This document shows positions 26,859 to 34,642 of a stretch of 51,531 nt of DNA, one piece after another. This DNA is from JBBQED01 sp038320345 (lineage in GTDB: Bacteria > Bacteroidota > Bacteroidia > AKYH767-A > OLB10). The position numbers were made by a program, and so were the translations under genes. The stretch is from assembly GCA_038320345.1 (NCBI GenBank), contig JBBQED010000019.1, positions 1 to 51,531 on the forward strand, in the 5' to 3' direction. Each line of letters opens with the position of its first letter. Position 1 is the stretch's first letter. The notes under the pieces were generated by a model. The model was not told the DNA's origin. It saw nothing but the letters and a program-made list of their open reading frames with translations, and did not search any database.

Positions 26859-27761
26859 TTGATACTAATCGACGGAAAACTAACGGCTGAGAATATCCGC
26901 AAAGAGATCAAAAGTGTTGTGGAGCAAATGGTAGCTTCAGGCGCGAGAGCACCGCATCTCTCTGCTATATTGGTAGGAAATGATGGCGCTTCTGAAACTT
27001 ACGTAAATAATAAAATTAAAGCGTGTCATGAAGTTGGTTTTGAATCTTCCCTCATTCGCTTTGATTCCTTTGTTACTGAAGAAACATTGCTGAATAAAAT
27101 CGAAGAACTTAATCAGAATGAAAACATTGATGGATTTATTGTTCAACTTCCATTACCTGCACAAATCAACGTGCATAAAGTAACTGAAGGTATCCGTCCG
27201 GAAAAAGATGTAGATGGTTTTCACCCGATAAATATCGGCAGGATGACGCAGCAGATGCCGTGTTATATTCCCGCTACTCCGAAAGGAATTATGCAATTGT
27301 TAGAACAATATAATATCGATACAGCAGGTAAACATTGTGTGGTGCTTGGTCGAAGTAATATTGTGGGTACTCCAATGTCGATTTTACTTTCTAGAAATAG
27401 TTATCCTGGAAACTGCACAGTTACTATTTGTCATAGTCATACAAAAGATCTTAAATCTATTATACTGCAAGCAGATATTTTGATTGCAGCAATAGGTAAG
27501 GCATTGTTTGTAAAAGAGGATATGGTGAAAGAAGGTGCTGTGGTGATTGATGTAGGCATGACTCGTATTTTATCTGCAACAACTAAGAGTGGGTTTAAAT
27601 TAGTAGGTGATGTCGATTTTCAAGACGTCGCTTCAAAATGTAGTTATATTACTCCGGTACCAGGTGGTGTCGGACCCATGACGATTATTGGTTTACTTCA
27701 AAACACACTGCTTGCAGCACGCAAGGCAATCTATTCCCATGAAAGTAGTTTCACACAGTAG
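26859..27761 (+). CDS. folD: Bifunctional methylenetetrahydrofolate dehydrogenase/cyclohydrolase
   Basis: FolD interconverts 5,10-methylene- and 10-formyl-tetrahydrofolate with NADP, supplying one-carbon units for purines and formyl-Met. The start is TTG at 26859 (reads MILIDGK); a TAA lies nine codons upstream in the same frame with no ATG or GTG codon suited as a start between them. Catalytic Tyr48 and Lys52 sit in SETYVNNK, followed by FIVQLPLPAQI, DVDGFHPINIG, the nucleotide-binding VVLGRSNIVGTPMS, and PVPGGVGPMT near the end. Length, 300 residues, is slightly above average. It follows ffh after 39 bases and overlaps the start of queE by 23 bases, suggesting coupled translation. Confidence 0.95.
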   Translation: MILIDGKLTAENIRKEIKSVVEQMVASGARAPHLSAILVGNDGASETYVNNKIKACHEVGFESSLIRFDSFVTEETLLNKIEELNQNENIDGFIVQLPLPAQINVHKVTEGIRPEKDVDGFHPINIGRMTQQMPCYIPATPKGIMQLLEQYNIDTAGKHCVVLGRSNIVGTPMSILLSRNSYPGNCTVTICHSHTKDLKSIILQADILIAAIGKALFVKEDMVKEGAVVIDVGMTRILSATTKSGFKLVGDVDFQDVASKCSYITPVPGGVGPMTIIGLLQNTLLAARKAIYSHESSFTQ

Positions 27762-28368
27762 CCTTGCTGATTTGAAATTGCCCGTAATGGAATCTTTTTA
27801 CACCATTCAGGGGGAAGGAATTAATTCAGGTAAAGCCGCTTATTTTATTCGACTAGGAGGTTGTGATGTGGGCTGCGTTTGGTGTGATGTAAAAGAATCT
27901 TGGGATGCTGCAGCTCATCCCTTAAAATCTATTGCTGACCTCATTGCGGAAGCGTCAGCATTCACCTCTAAATTCATCGTGATTACTGGGGGTGAACCTT
28001 TAATGTATGATCTGAATGAACTTACTACAGCTTTTCATGATGCAGGATTTAATTTAGCAATTGAAACCTCTGGAGCTTATCCGCTAAGCGGTGAATGGGA
28101 TTGGATCTGCGTTTCTCCTAAAAAGTTCAAAGCTCCACTCAAAAGTGTTTTGCTGGAAGCAGATGAATTGAAAGTCGTGATTTATCATTCTTCAGATTTT
28201 GAATGGGCCATGAGCCATGCTGAACAAGTATCCGAAAATTGTGCATTATTATTGCAACCAGAATATAGTAAGTTCAATAAAATGACCCCGGAAATCGTTG
28301 AGTATGTGAAATTGCATCCTGAATGGAGGATTTCTCTCCAAACACATAAGATTATTCAAGTTCCTTAA
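27739..28368 (+). CDS. queE: 7-carboxy-7-deazaguanine synthase (radical SAM)
   Basis: QueE uses S-adenosylmethionine and a 4Fe-4S cluster to rearrange 6-carboxytetrahydropterin into 7-carboxy-7-deazaguanine, a precursor of queuosine. I start at 27739 (MKVVSHSS), giving 209 residues; the frame is open further upstream but those residues lie inside folD. The N-terminal MESFYTIQGEGINSGKAAYF is characteristic. The cluster cysteines are Cys42, Cys46 and Cys49 in GGCDVGCVWCD, with the CxxxCxxC spacing. ITGGEPLMY binds SAM. The C-terminal LLLQPEYSKFN and ISLQTHKII fit the family. No other queuosine genes lie nearby, so pathway partners must be elsewhere. Confidence 0.94.
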   Translation: MKVVSHSSLADLKLPVMESFYTIQGEGINSGKAAYFIRLGGCDVGCVWCDVKESWDAAAHPLKSIADLIAEASAFTSKFIVITGGEPLMYDLNELTTAFHDAGFNLAIETSGAYPLSGEWDWICVSPKKFKAPLKSVLLEADELKVVIYHSSDFEWAMSHAEQVSENCALLLQPEYSKFNKMTPEIVEYVKLHPEWRISLQTHKIIQVP

Positions 28369-28425
28369 AAGACTTAATTACTTAGTTGGTCTTCGCTCCA
28401 AATTCTTGTTTATACGCTCCCCATC

Positions 28426-30372
28426 ATGCTTAATCGTTTTATTTATTGTTGCGTTTTCTTTACTGTTTTTTTATTGTTGGGGAATGCCACACAAGCGCAG
28501 GATCCAAAATATAGTACTACCTCAAAAGGTGCAATCCGAGAATTTGAAGAAGGAATAAAATACTACGATAGTAAAAATTCTGAAAAAGCCCTCGCTGCTT
28601 TTGAAAAAGCAATTTCCAAAGACAGTAGTTTCATCGAAGCACATATGTTGAAAGGAGATGTGCTTGCCGAGATGCAGAAATTTCCCGAAGCAGTAGCATC
28701 TTATCTGCGAGCAGTCCGCATTAATCCTGTTTTCTTTCCTAAAAATTTGTATCAATTAGGAAAGTTGGAGTTTAAAATAGCTAGGTATGCAGATGCTAAA
28801 AGTCATTTGTTACAGTTTCTTTCACTCTCAAAAGGAGCCCCCGAAGAAATGATTGAGAAATCGAAATCAATTGTACGGAGTTGTGATTTCGCCATCATTG
28901 CCATGCGAAATCCTGTGCCATTTGATCCTGTTAATTTAGGTGCAGCGATAAATACCGATGCAGGAGAATATTATCCTTCGTTTACAGTGGATCAGAATGA
29001 AGTCATTTTTACACGAGATGTGAAAGACAGTAGATCGTATGCTGGTCATCAGGAAGATTTTTATATCAGCCGTTTGAAAGATACCGTTTGGCAAATGGCA
29101 CGTAATGCTGGAGCTCCATTGAATAGTGCAAACAATGAAGGTGCACCGAGCATATCATCCGATGGTAGAATATTATTTTATACTGCATGCGATAGAGAAG
29201 GTGGACAGGGAAGTTGTGATATTTATTTATCACAACGAATGAATGATGGTAGTTGGACGCGTCCTTTGAATCTTGGACCTCCTATCAATACCGGAGCGTG
29301 GGAAACTCAACCTAGCTTTAGTTCTGATGGTAAAACAATTTATTTTATCCGTGGTGTATATGATAGAAATCGGAGAATGGTGCAGGATATTTACTCAAGC
29401 ACCTTTCAAGAAGATATGACATGGTCAGAGCCAGTTCCATTAAATAGTTTGATTAATAGTCCGGGGAAAGAAGAGTCTGTTTTTATTCATCCTGATAATC
29501 AAACCTTGTATTTTAGTTCTGATGGTTTGGTTGGAATGGGGGGATTAGATATTTATGTAAGTCGCAAAAATGCAGAGGGAGAATGGGGAGAACCCGTTAA
29601 TCTGGGTTATCCGATAAATACAGCAGCAGATGAAAATAGTTTGGTAGTAAGTGCTGATGGTATGACAGCATATTTTGCTAGTGATAGAGCAGGAGGATTT
29701 GGTGATCTAGACCTGTATAAATTTAATTTGTACCCGGCAGTTCGTCCACTACTCGTAAGTTATCTTAAAGCAAGAGTGATTGATGCTGTTACAGGAATGC
29801 CGCTTGCCGCCAAATTTGAAATTATTGATGTAGAAAGCGGTAAAGTAGTATTGTCAAATACAACCGATAAAAAGAGAGGTGAGTTTCTGGCCTGTCTACC
29901 TTCAGGAAAAAACTATATGTTGAATGTAAATAAAGAGGGATATTTATTTTATTCTGATTATTTTGAATGCAAGAACGCTACGGATAAACAACATGCTTTT
30001 GAACAAATCATTAAATTACAAATTCCAAAATCTGGTGAAGGTGTGGTCTTAAAAAATATATTTTTTGAGACTAGTCAGTTTGCGTTAAAACCGGAGTCCA
30101 ATGCGGAGTTAAATAAGCTCAGCGCCTTTTTAAAAGCTAATCCAAATTTGAAAATAGAAATTAGCGGACATACTGATAGTAAAGGTGATGTCAAAGCGAA
30201 TCAGCTGCTTTCTGAGAACAGGGCAAAATCAGTTTATGATTTTATGGTAACAGCTGGTATCCCTGCGGCCCGTTTGACGTATAAAGGGTATGGTGATCAG
30301 AAACCTGTAGCTTCCAATGACACGGAAACTGGCAGGGCACTGAATCGTCGTACTGAATTTACGATCCTGTAA
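28426..30372 (+). CDS. OmpA-family outer-membrane protein with TPR and beta-propeller (PorE-like)
   Basis: The 648-residue protein starts with a signal peptide (about 1-24, ending TQAQD). Tetratricopeptide repeats follow at about 35-140 (KALAAFEKAISKDSSFIEAHM; ADAKSHLLQFL). WD40-like PD40 beta-propeller repeats run from about 165 to 430, with SSDGRILFYTA, SSDGKTIYFI, FSSDGLVGMGGLDIYVS and SADGMTAYFASDRAGGFGDL. A carboxypeptidase-regulatory-like domain comes at about 445-530, then a C-terminal OmpA domain (about 540-648; ISGHTDSKGD, NRAKSVYDFM, GRALNRRTEF) that binds peptidoglycan. This order matches PorE of the type IX secretion system. Paralogues with the same domains exist in Bacteroidota, so PorE is a likeness, not an assignment. 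It is followed by the DUF4184 gene after 1 base. Confidence 0.88.
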   Translation: MLNRFIYCCVFFTVFLLLGNATQAQDPKYSTTSKGAIREFEEGIKYYDSKNSEKALAAFEKAISKDSSFIEAHMLKGDVLAEMQKFPEAVASYLRAVRINPVFFPKNLYQLGKLEFKIARYADAKSHLLQFLSLSKGAPEEMIEKSKSIVRSCDFAIIAMRNPVPFDPVNLGAAINTDAGEYYPSFTVDQNEVIFTRDVKDSRSYAGHQEDFYISRLKDTVWQMARNAGAPLNSANNEGAPSISSDGRILFYTACDREGGQGSCDIYLSQRMNDGSWTRPLNLGPPINTGAWETQPSFSSDGKTIYFIRGVYDRNRRMVQDIYSSTFQEDMTWSEPVPLNSLINSPGKEESVFIHPDNQTLYFSSDGLVGMGGLDIYVSRKNAEGEWGEPVNLGYPINTAADENSLVVSADGMTAYFASDRAGGFGDLDLYKFNLYPAVRPLLVSYLKARVIDAVTGMPLAAKFEIIDVESGKVVLSNTTDKKRGEFLACLPSGKNYMLNVNKEGYLFYSDYFECKNATDKQHAFEQIIKLQIPKSGEGVVLKNIFFETSQFALKPESNAELNKLSAFLKANPNLKIEISGHTDSKGDVKANQLLSENRAKSVYDFMVTAGIPAARLTYKGYGDQKPVASNDTETGRALNRRTEFTIL

Positions 30373-30373
30373 T

Positions 30374-31126
30374 ATGCCCTTTACACCGGCTCATCCCGCC
30401 ATTCTCTTTCCGTTTCGTTGGTTAAAGCCAGATCAGATTTCCTGGACAGCCCTCATCATTGGGAGTCTAGCTCCTGATATGGAATATTTTCTTTGGATGA
30501 ATCCCGGCGCACATGTGAGCCATACTTTACTCGGTATTCTGGTGTTTAATTTACCGGTAACGATATTACTCGCATTTGTCTGGCATGGATTCCTACGGGA
30601 GGTGATGATGCGTCAGATTCCATTTATTAAAACCAAGTATCGAAATTTAAAAAATCCTGATTTTCAGTTATGGATGCAAAAACATTGGATGGTGTTTTTC
30701 ATTTCTGCCTTAATTGGAATCATCAGTCATCTGGTCTGGGATTCTTTCTGTCATGCTAAAGGATATATGACCTTGCATATCCCGTTGCTAATTGAACATG
30801 TAAATCTTGCAGGACATCAGATCCGATTGTGTTATGTGCTTTGGTATATATTCAGTGCAATTGGATTTGCAGGAATAATCATAACGGTGATCGATTACCG
30901 ATCTTTTACAAAAGCAGAAGTGTGGAAACAATTCTGGGGAACAACATCGTTCTGGGCGAAGGTGTTGTTCGTGTCTTCGTTACTCGCAATCACTAGAATG
31001 GCGTTCGGCTTAGGATGGAACTGGTTCCGCCATTTGGTAATCATCTCGATAGCAGGACTAATTTACGGAATCATTATCGTATCCTGGCTCGAATTCCGTA
31101 AATCAAGGCTTCTTGTCAGTAGGTAA
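30374..31126 (+). CDS. DUF4184 family membrane protein
   Basis: The 250-residue protein is a polytopic inner-membrane protein with about five to six hydrophobic segments. The N-terminal MPFTPAHPAILFPF and IGSLAPDMEYF are the recognisable DUF4184 signature, carrying an early His and the Asp-Met-Glu motif. A later IGIISHLVWDSFCH has a His and Asp that resemble the metal-type residues of the related phospholipase/hydrolase-like YdjM family. The function of this family is not established. It starts 1 base after the OmpA gene stop, so translation may be coupled. Its last 24 bases overlap the tail-to-tail TlpA-like gene. Confidence 0.85.
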   Translation: MPFTPAHPAILFPFRWLKPDQISWTALIIGSLAPDMEYFLWMNPGAHVSHTLLGILVFNLPVTILLAFVWHGFLREVMMRQIPFIKTKYRNLKNPDFQLWMQKHWMVFFISALIGIISHLVWDSFCHAKGYMTLHIPLLIEHVNLAGHQIRLCYVLWYIFSAIGFAGIIITVIDYRSFTKAEVWKQFWGTTSFWAKVLFVSSLLAITRMAFGLGWNWFRHLVIISIAGLIYGIIIVSWLEFRKSRLLVSR

Positions 31127-32527
31127 TTCTAGTTCTTTATCCAGAATTTTTTCCAAAGTATCTTCATCAATTTTCTTTGCTAAAATTTTCTTGTCTTTAT
31201 CAAGAATGAAAATCTGAGGAGTTGTTTTTACATCGAATTCATTACGGAAGTTATTCTGCAATTTAGGATCAGCAACATTAATCCAGTTAAGATTATTTTC
31301 CTGAATATAGTTTTTCCATTTCTCCATTTCAACTTCTGTACAAACAGCATACACTTCAACACCTTTAGATTTTACTTTATCATAATAGGCTTTTACTTTA
31401 GGTGTAGCTTTTTTGCAATGTCCGCAATCTGGATCCCAGAAATAAAGGATGGTAAACTTCGCTTTTACATCATGCAGTGCTTTATAGACACCCATCGAAT
31501 CGGCAAGAATTAAATTTTTGACAGTTTTCCCTAAAAGGATGGGTTCAAGTACTTGAGCACGATCTTGAATTTTATAGAGCGTAGCATCATCAACCCAATA
31601 TGCTTTTTCCTTGGTGTAATATTTTTTTACCAATGCTACAAACACAGCATCCATCCCCATAATATTCGAGGTTTCATAAGTATTAGTCATGTACCAAACC
31701 ATGTACTTAAAAGTCTCTTTATTTATTGCAGCTTTATCAATCAACATTTCAGCTTCAGGAATTACAGAATCTGGCATCTGTAGCACTAAATTTTTCATGT
31801 AATAAGAAACTTTGTTGTGGTAAACTGGGGTACGTAACAATCGTTCATCCGACAGATCCATACTATCAAAATAATGAGCTCTGTAATACCGCAATGCAAA
31901 TGTAGAATCAATTCCACTGCTCGCTAGTTTTGGTGCTTCAGGAATAATTGGATCTTCAGAAGATTTGAAAATGGTAGCCAGAAAACTTCCAGGATGATCA
32001 ATGATAAATTTCATTTTGTAATCAATAACACTTTGATCAACTCCCTTAATTTTCTTATCGAGTTCATCGGTACTCTCTTTAGCCTCCGATTTTACCTGAC
32101 GCTGTGATTTGTATCCTTCTACCTCTTTTGATCTGTCCTGAATGAAACGCAGATAGGCATAAAATAAATCATTGTCTTCCGACCCTTTGATGGTCATGGA
32201 AGAAATCACTTCCGCCTGATCGCATTCCATAGAGAAAAACTGCTGCTTATCAACAAGTAGCTCGAAATAAGTTTTATTGGGAAAAACGAAAAGATAGATT
32301 CCACCGGGCAAAGCTTCTTTTCCTTTAAAAACTAGGAGTCCGTTTTTATCGGCTCTAACAGAATCTTTAAGATACTGTTTCTCTCCATAGTAATTGGCCA
32401 AATAACAGAGGGTGTCCTTCAGTCCATTGATTTTAAATTTCATCTCATAGCCGGTAGCAGGAGCAGCTGATTTTGCCTGAAAAGTGAAGAAACTAAAGCA
32501 AATAATAACAAGTATTCTGAATCGCAT
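31103..32527 (-). CDS. TlpA-like thioredoxin-fold protein with DUF4369-type N-terminal region
   Basis: The 474-residue protein has a signal peptide (about 1-20, ending AKSAA). The N-terminal part (about 25-130) resembles the DUF4369 domain often placed before thioredoxins in Bacteroidota. A long helical middle follows, with IDHPGSFLATIFKSSEDP. The C-terminal thioredoxin fold (about 335-474) carries the active-site pair CGHC (Cys368 and Cys371) in FWDPDCGHCKKATPKV. The cis-Pro region is TTPQIFILDKDKKILAKKID. It is probably a periplasmic thiol-disulphide oxidoreductase; the partner is unknown. The gene is convergent with DUF4184 and overlaps it by 24 bases. A TAnnTTTG-like box with one mismatch (TAGCTTTA) lies upstream near 32560. 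Confidence 0.85.
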   Translation of the reverse strand: MRFRILVIICFSFFTFQAKSAAPATGYEMKFKINGLKDTLCYLANYYGEKQYLKDSVRADKNGLLVFKGKEALPGGIYLFVFPNKTYFELLVDKQQFFSMECDQAEVISSMTIKGSEDNDLFYAYLRFIQDRSKEVEGYKSQRQVKSEAKESTDELDKKIKGVDQSVIDYKMKFIIDHPGSFLATIFKSSEDPIIPEAPKLASSGIDSTFALRYYRAHYFDSMDLSDERLLRTPVYHNKVSYYMKNLVLQMPDSVIPEAEMLIDKAAINKETFKYMVWYMTNTYETSNIMGMDAVFVALVKKYYTKEKAYWVDDATLYKIQDRAQVLEPILLGKTVKNLILADSMGVYKALHDVKAKFTILYFWDPDCGHCKKATPKVKAYYDKVKSKGVEVYAVCTEVEMEKWKNYIQENNLNWINVADPKLQNNFRNEFDVKTTPQIFILDKDKKILAKKIDEDTLEKILDKELELPTDKKP

Positions 32528-32953
32528 AAGTTGAATTCTATTTTGGATGGCACTAAATTAAAGCTACTTCCTGAGTGAATGATGAAAGTTTAAGGGAGTT
32601 TTCAGATTAATTTGTTGAATAAGTTAGAGTAGGGCAAAGAGATCACTACCTCTTAAATGTATCATTTTGTTTTTCAATGATATACGTTGAATATTGAAAT
32701 TTTTAGTTGAATAAGCTCTTACCCTTTTTCAATCGTATTAAATGGTAGAAAAACGATGATTTCCGAGCTAAATTGCATTTATCAAATAATTGCTTGCATT
32801 TACACCTCTGAGATGATACTTAATTCACCGTCCCTTTTAAATTTGTTAAAACAAGATTTTTTTCGCTCTTGCACTTGTTTGACTTTCAGAACAATCTATT
32901 AGCAGTATTGACAACAAACCCTTGAAGGAGATTTGCTAAAAACGGTGTCTGAT
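32528..32953. other. Gene-free region before the small membrane-protein gene
   Basis: I see no convincing gene or RNA here. It holds a TAAATTTG box at 32838-32845 and a GAAGGAG purine run at 32924-32930 that serves the next gene. Local AT content is high, as in other promoters of the window. Confidence 0.45.
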
Positions 32954-33352
32954 ATGGTAATTAAATCGAAGTTCTACTTCCACGACAAAGGTAAATTCTT
33001 TGAGTATGGAGGAATTCTAGAATTGAGCAAAAGGCAGATTGTGAAGCTGGGTAGAGTGATGTTGGATTCCGGCCATAAAACATTCTGTTATGATGATACG
33101 AACTTCACCATCACGTGTGAAGACAGTGAGCGTAAGTATAAAGTTGCGGTAAATAGAATTATTACTGACGCTTCTGATCGTACTGTGCAGAAAGAATATT
33201 TAACGAAGCTAGGATGGTGGCAACAGCAAAAGTTGCTATGGATGTTTAAGCGGCACTGGCTCCAGCAGCAGAGTACGAAAAAACATTTCGTTATCCTGTT
33301 GATGATAATATCAGTTGGATATTTCTTAGTAAACCTTGTAGTTAGCTCTTAA
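32954..33352 (+). CDS. Small hypothetical protein with C-terminal membrane anchor
   Basis: I do not recognise this 132-residue protein. The start is taken at the ATG at 32954 (MVIKSKFYF); TTG at 32933 and GTG at 32945 are alternatives, and the purine run GAAGGAG at 32924 favours the GTG by spacing. The first 85 residues are soluble and hydrophilic with Tyr and Phe residues (MVIKSKFYFHDKGKFFEYG), followed by a basic, Gln-rich linker (RTVQKEYLTKLGWWQQQKLL). A transmembrane helix of about 20 residues ends the protein (FVILLMIISVGYFLVNLVVSS is the segment's start and end). The topology suggests a tail-anchored inner-membrane protein. It lies alone between the TlpA-like gene and another small ORF, and its function is unknown. 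Confidence 0.6.
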   Translation: MVIKSKFYFHDKGKFFEYGGILELSKRQIVKLGRVMLDSGHKTFCYDDTNFTITCEDSERKYKVAVNRIITDASDRTVQKEYLTKLGWWQQQKLLWMFKRHWLQQQSTKKHFVILLMIISVGYFLVNLVVSS

Positions 33353-33363
33353 ATTGTCGATAT

Positions 33364-33375
33364 CAACAGCTGTTG
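33364..33375. repeat. 12-bp perfect palindrome CAACAGCTGTTG
   Basis: CAACAGCTGTTG is a perfect 12-bp palindrome with no spacer, 11 bases after the stop codon of the small membrane-protein gene and about 90 bases before the start of the 48-residue ORF. It could be a binding site or simply a short palindrome of the kind expected by chance occasionally. Confidence 0.3.
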
Positions 33376-33431
33376 TTAATAAAATGACAATAATCTGAAT
33401 TAACCATAGACGATTATCTATATCAAATCGT

Positions 33432-33439
33432 TAAATTTG
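33432..33439 (+). promoter_or_regulatory. Candidate -7 box upstream of the 48-aa ORF
   Basis: TAAATTTG is an exact TAnnTTTG match ending 22 bases before the ATG at 33462. No matching -33 TTG was seen in the expected range. Confidence 0.4.
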
Positions 33440-33461
33440 AGATAATCAACCAGCCAAAACT

Positions 33462-33608
33462 ATGATTAAAGACCAGAAAAGCATGATTGAATTGGTTCGT
33501 CGTGACGATCAAATTCACTTATCTGCATTCGAAAGATTTAGTATAGGAATGATGTTAGTTTTCTTTGTTTCCATGATGTTTATGTTTTTCATTTTCCCAA
33601 AACTCTGA
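33462..33608 (+). CDS. Small single-pass membrane protein, 48 aa
   Basis: This short frame runs from ATG at 33462 to TGA at 33606-33608. The N-terminal half is charged (MIKDQKSMIELVRRDDQIHLS) and the C-terminal half (from about Met30 to Phe45) is one hydrophobic helix rich in Met and Phe, ending in PKL. A Bacteroidota-type -7 box lies 22 bases upstream of the ATG, leaving a leader of about 15 bases. A coding-like charge-then-helix pattern, with its own promoter, argues for a real gene. The role is unknown; small proteins of this kind often bind larger membrane partners, but no partner is indicated here. Confidence 0.5.
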   Translation: MIKDQKSMIELVRRDDQIHLSAFERFSIGMMLVFFVSMMFMFFIFPKL

Positions 33609-33681
33609 TCATTTCCTTTTAATATTACGCTTTTCTTATTATTTATTAATTAATATAAGACTGCAAATACATATTGCGGTG

Positions 33682-34515
33682 TTAATCTGTTTTTGGTTGA
33701 ATTTTGTAAAACAACCCGAATTTAACTGTGTTTGTTGCTTCGATCCATTGACCTTTAAGAGGGATCTGATAAGCAGTGAAAATACCGAACCCTGATTTGT
33801 GCTTCCATGAAACCTCAGGTTCAAAAGCTATCAGGCCAGAATTATTGCTATACGATCCTAATTGATTGAAATGAGATTCGTCACCGTTTTCCAGCGGTTG
33901 AAATCCACCAAATGAAAGGGAGATCCATAATTCTTTTTCGAGCTGAATACCTGCTTCTATCTTTCCAGTAATGGCGTCTCCAAATCCTTGATGATGTAGT
34001 TGACCGCCACCACTTATCACTGCATAAAACTTATCATTCTTTTTATACTCGAAGTCCATATTTATACTTTGATAGGAATCACCATAACCCGTATTTCGTT
34101 CATATTCTCCTTTCTGATGATCGCTTGTCGCAAGTGACTGCAAGAATGAAATACTAATGGCGTAAGGTTGTTGAATAGTAAATGCATAACGAAAACCCAA
34201 CTGTAGATCACCTAAAGCAGCCTTGCTGTCAGATTTGCCATCCGCCTTTATCGTATTGTTCAAATATGGGATTTCAGCCAGAAAATTAAAATGCTTACTT
34301 ATCCCGTATTGTCCTTTCAAATTCACTAAAAAATGACGCTGATCAAAACGATCTTTCTTCTCTCCGTCATTATCATAGATTTTTTTAGAACTCCATGAAC
34401 TCATATTTAGTTTGACTGTCCCATAACCTTTTCCTTCATGAAAATCACCAGCTATTGTTGCGTGTGACAGTACGAGTAGGGAAAGGATTGAAATTGCAAT
34501 AGCTTTTATCATCAT
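33682..34515 (-). CDS. Outer-membrane beta-barrel protein
   Basis: The 277-residue precursor has a signal peptide (about 1-22, ending IAGDF) and then repeated amphipathic beta-strands with aromatic residues (FNFLAEIPYLNNTI; LGFRYAFTIQQPYAISISFL; FYAVISGGGQLHHQG; LWISLSFGGFQPL; FGIFTAYQIPLKG). It ends in a strand with an aromatic near the C-terminus (VKFGLFYKIQPKTD), as expected for an outer-membrane barrel. The general appearance is that of the transporter-like families PF13557 and relatives, but the substrate is not identifiable. It is a single gene on the minus strand; the adjacent DUF5916 protein gene ends 127 bases upstream. Confidence 0.72.
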   Translation of the reverse strand: MMIKAIAISILSLLVLSHATIAGDFHEGKGYGTVKLNMSSWSSKKIYDNDGEKKDRFDQRHFLVNLKGQYGISKHFNFLAEIPYLNNTIKADGKSDSKAALGDLQLGFRYAFTIQQPYAISISFLQSLATSDHQKGEYERNTGYGDSYQSINMDFEYKKNDKFYAVISGGGQLHHQGFGDAITGKIEAGIQLEKELWISLSFGGFQPLENGDESHFNQLGSYSNNSGLIAFEPEVSWKHKSGFGIFTAYQIPLKGQWIEATNTVKFGLFYKIQPKTD

Positions 34516-34642
34516 GTGGTGAAGTACATATCGTTATTGCAAATATCACTTAAATCAAGGTTCAAATAAAGGCTTATTCCGCAGATTGATGCTGAAACAG
34601 GGTGAATTTTGAGATTTACGAAGCTGCAATCAACAAAAGAAC

